DNA of 64,000 nucleotides from Chloroflexi bacterium bin125. GTDB lineage: Bacteria; Chloroflexota; Dehalococcoidia; Bin125. The position numbers and the translations under genes were made by a program. The DNA lies in assembly GCA_002239025.1 (NCBI GenBank), contig MPNM01000002.1, positions 248,001-312,000 of the forward strand, written 5' to 3'. Shown piece by piece: positions 8,168-16,823 of the stretch. Each line of letters starts with the position of its first letter. Position 1 is the first letter of the stretch. Below the pieces are notes generated by a model. It was not told the origin of the DNA. It saw only the letters and a list, made by a program, of their open reading frames with translations, and made no database searches.

Positions 8168-8932
8168 ATGTCTACGCCCAACCCGAGCAGTACCAGTGCG
8201 CTGCGCCCCCAGAGTTGCCCCGTCTGCACTCAGTATCCCGGCGTCGGAGCATTCTGCAGCGAGTGCGGCGTGCTCACATCTCATCCCACCTCTGGCGACT
8301 ACGCGGCGCCCTACCTGCTTCGACTCGCAGGAGAGCTCCTGGATCTCCTGATTTTCCTACTCCTGCCGGTCTGGCTGGTCTGGATGTGGAGTTCCTCGCG
8401 GGACGGTCAGTCGCCGGCCAAGTCGCTGCTCAACCTGTACGTGATTTCAGAGTCCGGTCAGCCGATCACGCCACAACGCATGTGGGTCCGAGAGCTGGTG
8501 ATCAAGCGTCTACTGCTCGGTCTGGTTGGTTACGCCTTTAGTTTGCTCGGACCGATCATCAACGCCGGCTGGATCTTGATGAATCCCGATCGCCAGTGCG
8601 TTCATGATCGCTTCGTGGGTACGCTCGTCGTCGTGCGCCGTGACGCGCCCAAACTGGCGACCGAGCGATCCACATTTGCTCAGAGCGAAGTGCGAATGCC
8701 ACCACCGGCGCCTCCTGGTCCACGAGTCGCACCAACATTGCCCCCAACACCGAGTGCGACATCAGACCAATCAGCGTCTGAGACCACGCAGTCCGACAGC
8801 CCAAAACCTGCCAGGAACATTCCAACATCGCCAGAGCTCGAAGCGCTCGAGCGTGAGCGAACGACACTCTCGCAGGCCGAGTACGAGCGCCGACGCCAGG
8901 CGCTGCTCAAGGAACTCGAGGAATCAGCCTGA
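8168..8932 (+). CDS. Zinc-ribbon plus RDD-family protein 3 with C-terminal SHOCT-like helix
   Basis: A 254-residue third paralog: zinc ribbon (Cys17/Cys20, Cys30/Cys33), hydrophobic RDD core, then DRQCVHDRFVGTLVV. Two differences stand out: the usual PGK loop reads GQSPAKSLLNLYV, and the protein carries an extra Pro/Ser/Thr-rich linker (about 170-220) ending in a short amphipathic helix, LSQAEYERRRQALLKEL, like SHOCT domains that oligomerise proteins. The start ATG 8168 follows GGAGG. The 3' end nearly touches the convergent nrdJ stop (5 bases between). Confidence 0.83.
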   Translation: MSTPNPSSTSALRPQSCPVCTQYPGVGAFCSECGVLTSHPTSGDYAAPYLLRLAGELLDLLIFLLLPVWLVWMWSSSRDGQSPAKSLLNLYVISESGQPITPQRMWVRELVIKRLLLGLVGYAFSLLGPIINAGWILMNPDRQCVHDRFVGTLVVVRRDAPKLATERSTFAQSEVRMPPPAPPGPRVAPTLPPTPSATSDQSASETTQSDSPKPARNIPTSPELEALERERTTLSQAEYERRRQALLKELEESA

Positions 8933-8937
8933 GCTCG

Positions 8938-11820
8938 CTATGAGCAGCCTGACGTTGCGCCGCAGTTCATGCAGCGGAAGCACGATCCGGAACGGACCAT
9001 GATCGATCCGCATTCCGCACATGGTGGAGCGTCGAGCTGATTCTGGAATCCGGCCGTCGACGAGGAGTCCACCAATGGAACCGCGACCGGCGTCAGAGTC
9101 ACCGGCGACGGTCCAGCCGACTCATCGGCGAGCTTGACCTCGTCCGCCGACATCGCCATCCGCGCTTGCTTGGCCACCGTGTCCGAGGAGTCTTCGTTCA
9201 GATATCTCGTGCCCATCCAGCGGAACACGTAGTCGAGGATCGAATCCGCATGCGGAATCTCCTTCGACCGCGTCCAGCCACTTGGCTCGAAGCGCATGTG
9301 CGCGAACTTTTTCACCAGCGTCGACAGCGGGACGCCTGACTGCAAGGCAACTGATGTCAACGTTCCGACCGCATCCATCAACCCTGAAACAGCCGAGCCT
9401 TCTTTGGAGATGTGTACGAACACCTCGCCTGGCTTGCCGTCCTCGAACTCGCCAATCGTCATGTAGCCTTCGTGCTCGCCGATCGTGAACTTGTGGGTCA
9501 ACGCTGCGCGCTCGTCCGGCAATCGATGGCGGCGATACGCCGGCGGCGACTTCGCACTCTCGATGACGACAGGTTCATCCATCGGCGACGACGGTCCCGG
9601 GTCAACCGCGACCTGCGCCACCGCGGGGCCGCTACGCTCGCCCGTCTCCAGCGGCTGAATCCGCTTCGAGTTGTCGCGATAGATCGCGACGGCCTTGACG
9701 CCCAGCTTCCATGCGTCGATGTAGGTCTGCATGATCTCGTCGACGGTGGTGTGCTCGGGTACGTTGACCGTCTTCGAGACCGCACCGGAGAGGAACGGCT
9801 GCACCGCGCCCAACATCCGGATATGACCCGAAGGAGCAATGCTTCGCTGCCCCGACTGAGCTTTGAACGCACAGTCGAAGATCGCCAGGTGCTGCGCGTT
9901 CAGGTCCGCCGCGCCTTCAATCGTCCCCGTCTCGTCGATGTGCTCACCGATGCGCTCGATTGCGTCCTCGGCATAGCCCAGGCGCCGCAGCGCAGCAGGC
10001 ACCGTGCGGTTGACGATCTTGAAGTAGCCGCCGCCGGACAGATTCTTGTACTTGACCAGCGAAATATCGGGCTCCACGCCGGTCGTGTCGCAATCCATCA
10101 TGAAGGCGATCGTGCCAGTCGGAGCCAGCACCGTCGCCTGCGCGTTGCGATAGCCATGCGCCTCGCCCAGTTCAACCGCCTGACGCCAGGCGTCATCAGC
10201 GGCAGCGCGAACGACCGCGGGCACGCTCGACAGCCCGTCGATCCGCCCAACCGACGCCTGGTGCTTGCGCATCACGCGCAGGAACGGTTCGCGGTTGTCG
10301 GCGAATCTGGCAAATGGACCGATGCGTTCCGCGATCCGGGCAGACTGCCGGTATCCCTCACCGGTCATCAGGGCGGTCACCGTCGCGGCCAGCGCCCGAC
10401 CCTCGACCGAGTCATAGGGCAGTCCGCGAGCCATCAGCAGCGCGCCGAGATTCGTGTAGCCAAGCCCTAGTGGCCGGTACTTTTCCGAGTTCTCGCCGAT
10501 CAAAGGCGAGGGATAGGAGGCGTTGGAGACCAGAATCTCTTGCGCCGTAATGATCACGCGGCAAGCATGCCGATACGCATCGACGTCGAACTCGTGCGTC
10601 TCAAGGTCATAGAACTTCAGCAGATTCAGAGACGCCAGGTTGCACGCCGTGTCGTCCAGGAACATGTACTCGGAGCACGGGTTTGACGCATAGATTCGGT
10701 CGGTGTTCGAGCACGTGTGCCAGTCGTTGATCACCGTGTCGAACTGCATTCCGGGGTCGCCGCACTGATGCGTCGCCGCAGCAATGGCGCGCAGGATCTC
10801 ACGGGCCGGAATCTGCTCTACCACGTTCTTGCTGACCACTTCACGCGTAGCCCACATCCCGTTCGCTTCGACCGCCTGCATGAACTCATCGGCGACGCGG
10901 ACTGAGTGGTTCGCGTTCTGGAACGACACCGAAGAGTAGGCGTCGCCATTTAGCGAGCCGTCGTACCCGGCATCGATCAGCGCCCACGCCTTGCGCTCTT
11001 CGTCGGCCTTGCAGCCGATGAACTCCATCACGTCCGGGTGGTCCGAGTCGAGGATGATCATCTTCGCCGCGCGGCGCGTCTTGCCACCCGACTTGATCAC
11101 ATTGGCGAACGCGTCATAGCCGCGCATGAACGAGACCGGTCCCGACGCCTTACCGCCGCCGGTCAGCGACTCACGGCTCGATCGCAGCGTCGACAGATTC
11201 GAGCCTGTGCCGCTACCCCACTTGAACAGCAGCGCTTCGCGCTTGGCCAGGTCCATGATCGACTCCATCGAGTCCTCGACAGAGTTGATGAAACAGGCTG
11301 AGCATTGCGGCGTTTCCTCAATGCCAACATTGAACCAGACCGGCGAGTTGAACGCCGCGTACTGATTGATCAGCAGATAGCGCAGCTCCTGCGAGAACGC
11401 CGAGGCCGCCGCGCCGTCGCTGAAGTAGCCACCCTCGCGTCCCCATCGCGTAATCGTCTCGACCACGCGATCGACCAGGGTTTTCATCGACGTCTCGCGC
11501 TGAGGCGTGCCGGTTTCTCCCCAGAAATACTTGGAGGCCACAATGTTCGTCGCCGTCTGCGACCAGAACGATGGTGTCTCGATGTCGGTCTGCTCAAAGA
11601 TCACCTCGCCTGAGTCGGAAGTGATCGCCGCCGTGCGATACGTCCATTCAATCTGTGCGTAGACATCCTCACCAGGTTGGGTGAAGTGGCGGCCAATCAG
11701 CGGCTCGCGGACGACACGTGCAACAGGCTGGGCGGAACTGGTCTCCTCAACTGTCGCTTCTTCCGCGAATGCAGCAGTCGCTTCATCAGCAGCATCAGTG
11801 TGGTCGTCGGCCCGAGTCAT
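8938..11820 (-). CDS. nrdJ: Vitamin B12-dependent (class II) ribonucleoside-diphosphate reductase
   Basis: Reduces ribonucleotides to deoxyribonucleotides using a thiyl radical made from adenosylcobalamin, so oxygen is neither needed nor harmful. The 960-residue protein shows NSPVWFNVG, CSACFINSVEDSMESI, the loop FKWGSGTGSNLSTLRS and the active-site sequence NPCSEYMF with the radical Cys and its Asn/Glu partners. The far C-terminus has a zinc-ribbon-like CAECG...CFRCMNCG for re-reduction. I chose ATG 11820 because AGGAG lies 8 bases upstream; an in-frame GTG/ATG 45 bases earlier has none. No other reductase class appears in the window. Confidence 0.95.
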   Translation of the reverse strand: MTRADDHTDAADEATAAFAEEATVEETSSAQPVARVVREPLIGRHFTQPGEDVYAQIEWTYRTAAITSDSGEVIFEQTDIETPSFWSQTATNIVASKYFWGETGTPQRETSMKTLVDRVVETITRWGREGGYFSDGAAASAFSQELRYLLINQYAAFNSPVWFNVGIEETPQCSACFINSVEDSMESIMDLAKREALLFKWGSGTGSNLSTLRSSRESLTGGGKASGPVSFMRGYDAFANVIKSGGKTRRAAKMIILDSDHPDVMEFIGCKADEERKAWALIDAGYDGSLNGDAYSSVSFQNANHSVRVADEFMQAVEANGMWATREVVSKNVVEQIPAREILRAIAAATHQCGDPGMQFDTVINDWHTCSNTDRIYASNPCSEYMFLDDTACNLASLNLLKFYDLETHEFDVDAYRHACRVIITAQEILVSNASYPSPLIGENSEKYRPLGLGYTNLGALLMARGLPYDSVEGRALAATVTALMTGEGYRQSARIAERIGPFARFADNREPFLRVMRKHQASVGRIDGLSSVPAVVRAAADDAWRQAVELGEAHGYRNAQATVLAPTGTIAFMMDCDTTGVEPDISLVKYKNLSGGGYFKIVNRTVPAALRRLGYAEDAIERIGEHIDETGTIEGAADLNAQHLAIFDCAFKAQSGQRSIAPSGHIRMLGAVQPFLSGAVSKTVNVPEHTTVDEIMQTYIDAWKLGVKAVAIYRDNSKRIQPLETGERSGPAVAQVAVDPGPSSPMDEPVVIESAKSPPAYRRHRLPDERAALTHKFTIGEHEGYMTIGEFEDGKPGEVFVHISKEGSAVSGLMDAVGTLTSVALQSGVPLSTLVKKFAHMRFEPSGWTRSKEIPHADSILDYVFRWMGTRYLNEDSSDTVAKQARMAMSADEVKLADESAGPSPVTLTPVAVPLVDSSSTAGFQNQLDAPPCAECGSIMVRSGSCFRCMNCGATSGCS

Positions 11821-12114
11821 GTCGATTACTCCTACATTGACAATAGTAGCACGCCTGTTCACCACCTGAGAATGGCAAATGTGCGACTATGGCCCTCGCT
11901 TATGTTCTGTCTCCGGCTCGGCAACCAGTCAAGAGCCGCTCCGGTGATATCCAAATGTTCAACTGATTCAGCAGTTGGACAGTTAGTCTAGCCACTATCG
12001 AGCGCTTTTGCACACCCGACGAGTTCTCGAAGCACAAACCGCTGGTCGTTCACCGCGCCTCGATTTCGTCCTGATTCCGGCGGATGCACGGGTACACTAG
12101 TTGCGCCGACCAGC
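11821..12114 (+). promoter_or_regulatory. Divergent intergenic region between nrdJ and the MetE/UroD-like gene
   Basis: About 290 bases without a gene. It must hold two divergent promoters. On the + strand, GTACACT near 12092-12098 is a plausible -10 element only 17 bases before the rightward start. An inverted repeat, CAACTG-ATTCAG-CAGTTG, occupies 11960-11977 and could be an operator. I looked for a cobalamin riboswitch and for paired NrdR boxes and could not recognise either. Confidence 0.4.
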
Positions 12115-13221
12115 TTGGCAACTACCCCTGCCCACATCTCCACAGAAAGCGTTGAGAACGTGGACGCTCCTATTCACTTGCCCCTGCTGCCTTGCGGCAT
12201 CGGGTCCACCCGACACACCGACGCCAGCGAAGCGACTGCCGAAATCCTCGAAGATTACTGGCGCCTCCCGTTCTGGCCGCAACTGCCGAACCGCACGCCC
12301 GAGGAACAGATGATCCCGCAGACCGCGCTCTCCCTACCGGGAGCGTCGTGGGACGGCGAGTACATCACCTGGTCGGGCTCGCTCTCCGAGTCCGACCTGG
12401 CCAACGCCGGCCTGCCGCCTCGTGATCGCGCTGCAGGCCTGTACGAGCTCCTCGACCGGTTGCCGATAGTGTCTGAGGAACGCAAGTCGAATGTCGTCAA
12501 AGGTCAGATCGTCGGCCCGCTCACGCTCTCGCGTTGGACTCGCGACGCTTCCGGCAAGGCTCCGCACGAGGATCTGCAAACCCTTGAACAACTCGCGGCA
12601 TGGCTCGGCGCGGCGGCGGCGGAGCAAGCGCGAGTCTTTCAACGGCTCGGCCAACAGGTGATCATTCTCTTCGACGAGCCCGAACTGGCTTCTGTCGGAG
12701 AACCAGCCATCCCACTGCCCTGGCGTGAAGTCATTCCAGTACTGCGCGCCGCGATCGAGCCCGTCCAGCGCGTCGGCGCTCTCGCTGGTATCCACTGCTG
12801 CGCTTCACCGAACTGGACTCGGATTCTCGACTCCCGGCCCAACCTGATCCACTTCGACGCTCGTGAGGGACACGTCGACGATGTGATCGAGCATCACCGC
12901 GCAGTCCGCGAACACGTTGCGCGCGGCGGTTATCTTGGTTGGGGTCTGTGGCCCACCGATGGCCTCGGCCCGATGCCGTTCGACTCAAAGGACATGCAGT
13001 ACTTCCTCGCCCACAAGGCGCGAGACTTGTCCTTCGTTGACGCCTCAGTGGGCCTGATTTTCAAACGCTCGATGCTGACCGGCGTCTGCGGTGGCGCAGG
13101 ACTCGATGCCACGACCGAGCGACAGGTGGCGCGCGACCTCGAGGAACTATCTATGGGCATCAGGCATCGCTATTGGATCGCCGCAACCACCGATGTCGAC
13201 CCCGACTCGCCACTGACCTAA
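12115..13221 (+). CDS. MetE/UroD-superfamily methyltransferase-like protein
   Basis: A 368-residue TIM-barrel protein of the cobalamin-independent methionine synthase / uroporphyrinogen decarboxylase superfamily. Visible landmarks are LPCGIGSTRHTD near the start, KGQIVGPLTLS (129-139), LFDEPEL (185-191) and GIHCCASPNW with His227-Cys228-Cys229, where MetE-type enzymes bind zinc. It is half the length of full MetE, so it resembles the C-terminal catalytic module found alone in many bacteria and archaea, and may act on a methylated corrinoid or thiol instead of methyltetrahydrofolate. The TTG start at 12115 is uncertain; a GTG at residue 16 is possible. Confidence 0.75.
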   Translation: MATTPAHISTESVENVDAPIHLPLLPCGIGSTRHTDASEATAEILEDYWRLPFWPQLPNRTPEEQMIPQTALSLPGASWDGEYITWSGSLSESDLANAGLPPRDRAAGLYELLDRLPIVSEERKSNVVKGQIVGPLTLSRWTRDASGKAPHEDLQTLEQLAAWLGAAAAEQARVFQRLGQQVIILFDEPELASVGEPAIPLPWREVIPVLRAAIEPVQRVGALAGIHCCASPNWTRILDSRPNLIHFDAREGHVDDVIEHHRAVREHVARGGYLGWGLWPTDGLGPMPFDSKDMQYFLAHKARDLSFVDASVGLIFKRSMLTGVCGGAGLDATTERQVARDLEELSMGIRHRYWIAATTDVDPDSPLT

Positions 13222-13249
13222 ACGGGTCGCTGTACCAGCGCGGGCCGCT

Positions 13250-14257
13250 CTAGTTCTCGCGGTAACGCTCCAGGAACTCCAACATCAGCCGGTTGACGTC
13301 TTCCGCGCCTTCCTGCTGCACCCAATGTCCGCAGTCCGGCAGATACGTAATCTCGAATGGGCCGCTGAACAAGTTGTCCATGCCCTCGGTTAGTTCCTTG
13401 CCCAGAGCCGTGTCGCGTTCTCCCCAGAGCAGCAGCGTAGGCGCGGAGATCACAGGGAACTCCGTGGATTCTGCGGGTGCGGAGCCAAGCACACTGTCAA
13501 GCGCCTGAGCCAGCCCAACGAACCGCTTACCAAGACGAGTTCGAGACTCCTGCGCTGCGGCGCGGACCGCCGCGCGATAGAAGTGCAGCGGCCCTGTCAA
13601 GCCGTTTCGTGCCGCCGCCCGGCGATACTCCTGCAATACCTCTGGCGGAAACGCCTCGGGATGTGCGGCGCTGTCGCGCAACGCCCAGCCCACGCGCTCG
13701 TAGTCATTGGTGGCCAACCAGCGCTCGGGCAGCTTTGGAATCTGAAACACGAACATGTACCAGGAGCGGCCGATCTGGCGGAAGTTGATCTTGCTGCCAA
13801 ATGCCTCCGCCATGCGCTCCGGATGCGGCGCATTCATCACGACTAGCCGCTCAACGGACGCCGGATAATCCATGGCGAACTGCCAGGCCACCGCGCCACC
13901 CCAGTCGTGACCGACGATGACTGCCTGTTCACGACCAAAGTGAGCGATCAGACGTTGCACATCTTCCGTTAGCAGATCCATCGAATAGTCCTGCACGTCC
14001 GAGGGAGCGTCGGAGAGGTTGTATCCACGAAGGTCGGGTGCCACAACCCAATACCCAGCAGCCGCCAGTGCCGGAATCTGTAGTCGCCAGGACCACCAAA
14101 ACTCGGGAAAGCCATGCAGCAAAATCGCCAACGGCGCGGAATCTAGGTCGCCCTCGGGACGGGCTTCGGTGTAATGCAACCGAACCCCGCCGGCTCCTTC
14201 GGCAAATCCATGAGTCCAGATGCCTACCGGTTCGGACTCAGTTGACGGGTCGCTCAT
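13250..14257 (-). CDS. Alpha/beta hydrolase, epoxide hydrolase-like (1)
   Basis: A 335-residue soluble hydrolase. It has the oxyanion motif HGFPE, the nucleophile elbow GHDWGG (Asp nucleophile, as in epoxide hydrolases and haloalkane dehalogenases), the acid region LLWGERDTALG and the catalytic His in DCGHWVQQEG. The start is ATG 14257, overlapping the upstream gene's stop (ATGA); an ORF extension upstream is only antisense or overlapping sequence. It forms a coupled tandem pair with a paralog. Epoxide hydrolysis is most likely, but dehalogenation or ester hydrolysis cannot be excluded. Confidence 0.85.
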   Translation of the reverse strand: MSDPSTESEPVGIWTHGFAEGAGGVRLHYTEARPEGDLDSAPLAILLHGFPEFWWSWRLQIPALAAAGYWVVAPDLRGYNLSDAPSDVQDYSMDLLTEDVQRLIAHFGREQAVIVGHDWGGAVAWQFAMDYPASVERLVVMNAPHPERMAEAFGSKINFRQIGRSWYMFVFQIPKLPERWLATNDYERVGWALRDSAAHPEAFPPEVLQEYRRAAARNGLTGPLHFYRAAVRAAAQESRTRLGKRFVGLAQALDSVLGSAPAESTEFPVISAPTLLLWGERDTALGKELTEGMDNLFSGPFEITYLPDCGHWVQQEGAEDVNRLMLEFLERYREN

Positions 14258-15153
14258 TGCTGTGGCGTTCCAACGGCTTTGGGTGTCAGGAAATCCAGCA
14301 TCGCAGCGGTCACTTCCTGTGGCTTCTCTTGTTGGACCCAATGGCCGGCGTCATCAATCAACACGGTGCGCAAATCGTCCACCCGTTCAGCGGCTTCTTC
14401 CATGAACGGCAACCGCACCGCGCGGTCCTCTCGGCCCCAGATGAACTGGGTCGGACAGGTGATTCGCGCATTGCGATCTGGCCAGGTCAGGAACCAGTTT
14501 GGCCAGTAGATCGATCGGTAGTACTTCATTGCCGATGACAGCGCGTTCGGCTGCTTCAGTGCCTCAGCGAAGATTTCGAGATCATTCTGAGTGAATGCAT
14601 CTTCGTTATCGCCGACGCCTCTGAAGACTCGGCTGGTCGTCTCGTCAATGTCTGACCAAGCCTTGCGCTCGGATAGGCCCGGCACTTGCATCAGCAGTGC
14701 ATAGGTGTTGTTTGGGTAGTTCCGCTTGCCCCAATACCACGAGCGGACCAGCGGAGCGTTCATCACGATCAACCGGTCGCAGGCTTGGGGGTAATCGATT
14801 GGGAATTGCAGTGAGATCACTCCGCCCCAATCGTGCCCGACGATGGTCGCCGATTGCTCGCCGAAGGCTCGAATCAATCCGCGAACATCTTTGGTCAGAT
14901 TCTTGATGTCGTATCCACTGCGAGGCTTGTCCGACAGGTTGTAACCCCGCAAGTCAGGAGCGACGACTCGGAACCCCGCCTCGGCCAACGGGCCAATCTG
15001 GTGCCGCCACGAGTACCAGTGCTCGGGAAACCCGTGTAACAACAGGACCAGCGGGCCTTCACCCTGGGTCACGTAATGCAGGCGGACTCCGTTGGTCGTC
15101 GCGTAATCGTGGGTCCAGCCTGCTGGATCAAATCCAGGTTCTACTGCATTCAT
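14254..15153 (-). CDS. Alpha/beta hydrolase, epoxide hydrolase-like (2)
   Basis: A 299-residue paralog and operon partner of the next gene downstream. HGFPE is at residues 40-44, the nucleophile Asp108 in VGHDWGG, the acid in FIWGREDRAV and the His in DDAGHWVQQEKP. RGYNLSDKP after the second strand is typical of soluble epoxide hydrolases. Cap-domain tyrosines expected to polarise the epoxide are plausible in the KYYRSIYW region. The pair overlaps by 4 bases, so both are probably made together and may act on related substrates. Confidence 0.86.
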   Translation of the reverse strand: MNAVEPGFDPAGWTHDYATTNGVRLHYVTQGEGPLVLLLHGFPEHWYSWRHQIGPLAEAGFRVVAPDLRGYNLSDKPRSGYDIKNLTKDVRGLIRAFGEQSATIVGHDWGGVISLQFPIDYPQACDRLIVMNAPLVRSWYWGKRNYPNNTYALLMQVPGLSERKAWSDIDETTSRVFRGVGDNEDAFTQNDLEIFAEALKQPNALSSAMKYYRSIYWPNWFLTWPDRNARITCPTQFIWGREDRAVRLPFMEEAAERVDDLRTVLIDDAGHWVQQEKPQEVTAAMLDFLTPKAVGTPQQ

Positions 15154-15210
15154 GCGAACCTCCGCCTCGAGCGGCGCATTGATGCAGCCCGAGCATGCAA
15201 ACGAAATCTG

Positions 15211-16542
15211 TTAGTTCAACCAGGCCAATGGATTCACCGCTTGGCCGTCAACGATGACTTCAAAGTGCAGGTGCGCACCGGACGAATTTCCGGTGTTTCC
15301 CACCGTTCCAATGTAAGCGTTGGACTCAACCCATTCTCCCTCGCGAACCCAAATTTCATTCAAGTGCGCATAACGCGACCGATATCCGCCGCCGTGGTTG
15401 ATTTCAATCCAGTTGCCGTAAGACGGATCCCATGTCGCAACCGACACCTGCCCCGCCGCCGTCGAACCAACAATCGTGCCGACTGCCGCGACAAAGTCCA
15501 CGCCGGTGTGGTAGCCCACAGAGTTCGCACGCGGCGTGCCAAACAGGTCGCTGATCTCGTCGTAGCCCAACGGCCAGATGAAGGTCGGCACTGTCCAGAC
15601 CTGTGTGCCCCCATTGCCGCCAGAGCTGGCCGTCGCGACACTGCTGGTCGCCGGGAGCGATGCCGACCCATGCACCAGCAGCAACTTCTGCCCGACATAG
15701 ATCTGGTCAGGACTCGATATCCCGTTGGCTGGGTAGGCCAGCGTCGCCTGTCGGTCGCTCTGGAAATTATCCATCAGATGATCGAAGCCATCGCCCGGCT
15801 GCACTGTGTAAACGAGCCCATTGACAGGCGGTAAGTTCAAGAGCTGCCCGACCGTCAAGTGGTTCGGGTCGTAGATGTCAAAGTTGTTGAACAGAACCGT
15901 GGCCTCTTCGAGCCCGAACCGTGTCGCGATGCTCGACGCAGTGTCGCCAGCCTGAACCTCGTACGTGAACGACACCGGCAACTGCGCCGCCGCGTGCAGT
16001 CCCATGTAGTCACGAATCCGCCACGCCGGATCGTCAAGCACGGCAGCATCGCTTGACGCAGCGCTCACGGCGGCACCTGTTGAAGTCGCCTCTGCCTGTC
16101 GGGTATCGGCTACCGTCTGCGAAGCTTCAGCCGTTGTCGCTGCCTCGCCTCGTTCTGTTTCGATCGGTCGCGTCGGCGAGGTGAGTACTGTTCGTTGCGT
16201 GCTTGCCTCTGCCGGAGTGGTAAGAGCGCCCGTAGTTGCTGCGGGGCTGGCCACCTCACTCCGCTGCTGCTCGGACGAAGTGGGCGGCGGCACGGTCGCG
16301 GGATTGCGTGCCTCGGCGCGTGGAGACTCCACAGTTGTCGCCGCGGGCAACCCCATGAGCGCTGCCCCATCGGAAGAGAGTCGGAGATCGAACACGACGG
16401 CGAGCATTGCCACCAATGCCGCAGTTGTGACGATCAGGAGAGACCATTGTTGTCCGGTAACGGCGGTCCGCTGCGGCGGACTCTCGACCAACGCCCAGCC
16501 ACCGAGGCGACTACTGAGCAGCGGCTCGGCCAATCTCAGCAT
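15211..16542 (-). CDS. Membrane-anchored LysM / M23-family peptidoglycan endopeptidase
   Basis: A 443-residue envelope protein. A transmembrane helix lies at about 32-52, followed by a long Ala/Thr/Ser-rich linker (55-175), two LysM-like peptidoglycan-binding repeats (VQAGDTASSIATRFGLEE and VQPGDGFDHLMDNF, both with the GD motif) and a C-terminal M23 zinc peptidase. The peptidase shows GYHTGVDF (His and Asp ligands), SRYAHL and GAHLHFEV (HxH ligand). All zinc residues are present, so it is probably active, cutting or remodelling peptide cross-links, possibly during division. It is divergent from the sirtuin leader. Confidence 0.9.
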   Translation of the reverse strand: MLRLAEPLLSSRLGGWALVESPPQRTAVTGQQWSLLIVTTAALVAMLAVVFDLRLSSDGAALMGLPAATTVESPRAEARNPATVPPPTSSEQQRSEVASPAATTGALTTPAEASTQRTVLTSPTRPIETERGEAATTAEASQTVADTRQAEATSTGAAVSAASSDAAVLDDPAWRIRDYMGLHAAAQLPVSFTYEVQAGDTASSIATRFGLEEATVLFNNFDIYDPNHLTVGQLLNLPPVNGLVYTVQPGDGFDHLMDNFQSDRQATLAYPANGISSPDQIYVGQKLLLVHGSASLPATSSVATASSGGNGGTQVWTVPTFIWPLGYDEISDLFGTPRANSVGYHTGVDFVAAVGTIVGSTAAGQVSVATWDPSYGNWIEINHGGGYRSRYAHLNEIWVREGEWVESNAYIGTVGNTGNSSGAHLHFEVIVDGQAVNPLAWLN

Positions 16543-16628
16543 CCGCTCGGCCCCTCTGTCAACAGGTGGTTATCAGCCACCCTCATTACGTCAGTAGCTT
16601 AACGCAGTTTGCCCTGATTCGAGTCCGA

Positions 16629-16657
16629 GTGACAAGTCCCTTGCGATCAGCTACTAT
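16629..16657 (+). promoter_or_regulatory. Probable sigma-70-type promoter for the leader and sirtuin
   Basis: GTGACA at 16629-16634 and TACTAT at 16652-16657 with a 17-base spacer, close to consensus TTGACA/TATAAT. Transcription from about 16664 would give a leader of roughly 160 bases ahead of the sirtuin start. Confidence 0.5.
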
Positions 16658-16688
16658 GAACACGGTTGGGAATCGAGAGGAGGATTCG

Positions 16689-16754
16689 ATGCGAAAGCTG
16701 AATATCCATCTGATCTTTGGAGTCCTTCAAGTTGACAGGCCGGGCTCCCGTTAG
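16689..16754 (+). CDS. Putative 21-residue leader peptide
   Basis: A tiny ORF beginning MRKLNIHLIF and ending PGSR. A strong ribosome-binding site (GAGGAGG, 16677-16683) precedes ATG 16689 at 5 bases. Its stop TAG lies at 16752-16754, at the loop and first base of the descending arm of a perfect hairpin. A ribosome reaching the stop would cover that hairpin, the layout of a translated attenuator leader. There is no run of one amino-acid codon to suggest which signal is sensed. Confidence 0.45.
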   Translation: MRKLNIHLIFGVLQVDRPGSR

Positions 16755-16760
16755 GGAGCC
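16743..16760 (+). promoter_or_regulatory. Leader hairpin 1 (GTTA loop)
   Basis: Perfect 7-bp stem GGCTCCC / GGGAGCC with a GTTA loop. It overlaps the last codons and the stop of the leader ORF. It lacks a following T-run, so it is not an ordinary intrinsic terminator. Confidence 0.6.
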
Positions 16761-16779
16761 GAAGGCACACGAGAAGATG

Positions 16780-16797
16780 CGCCCCCGTTAGGGGGCG
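16780..16797 (+). promoter_or_regulatory. Leader hairpin 2 (GTTA loop)
   Basis: Perfect 7-bp stem CGCCCCC / GGGGGCG with the same GTTA loop as hairpin 1, followed by TTGTCGT. The C-run and G-run of the two hairpins could also pair with each other, giving alternative folds ahead of the sirtuin ribosome-binding site (GAGGA, 16809-16813). Confidence 0.6.
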
Positions 16798-16823
16798 TTG
16801 TCGTATCTGAGGACAATTTGCGC

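Noticed and set aside
9412-10470. 352-codon ORF antisense to nrdJ
   Set aside because: Arg-rich shadow of a highly conserved ribonucleotide reductase; no ribosome-binding site or known domain.
11821-12114. Cobalamin riboswitch upstream of the B12-dependent reductase
   Set aside because: I could not find the B12 box or surrounding stem pattern; only a short inverted repeat is present.
16743-16797. The two GTTA hairpins as terminators of the M23 peptidase gene
   Set aside because: That gene runs leftward away from this region, and neither hairpin has a T-run.
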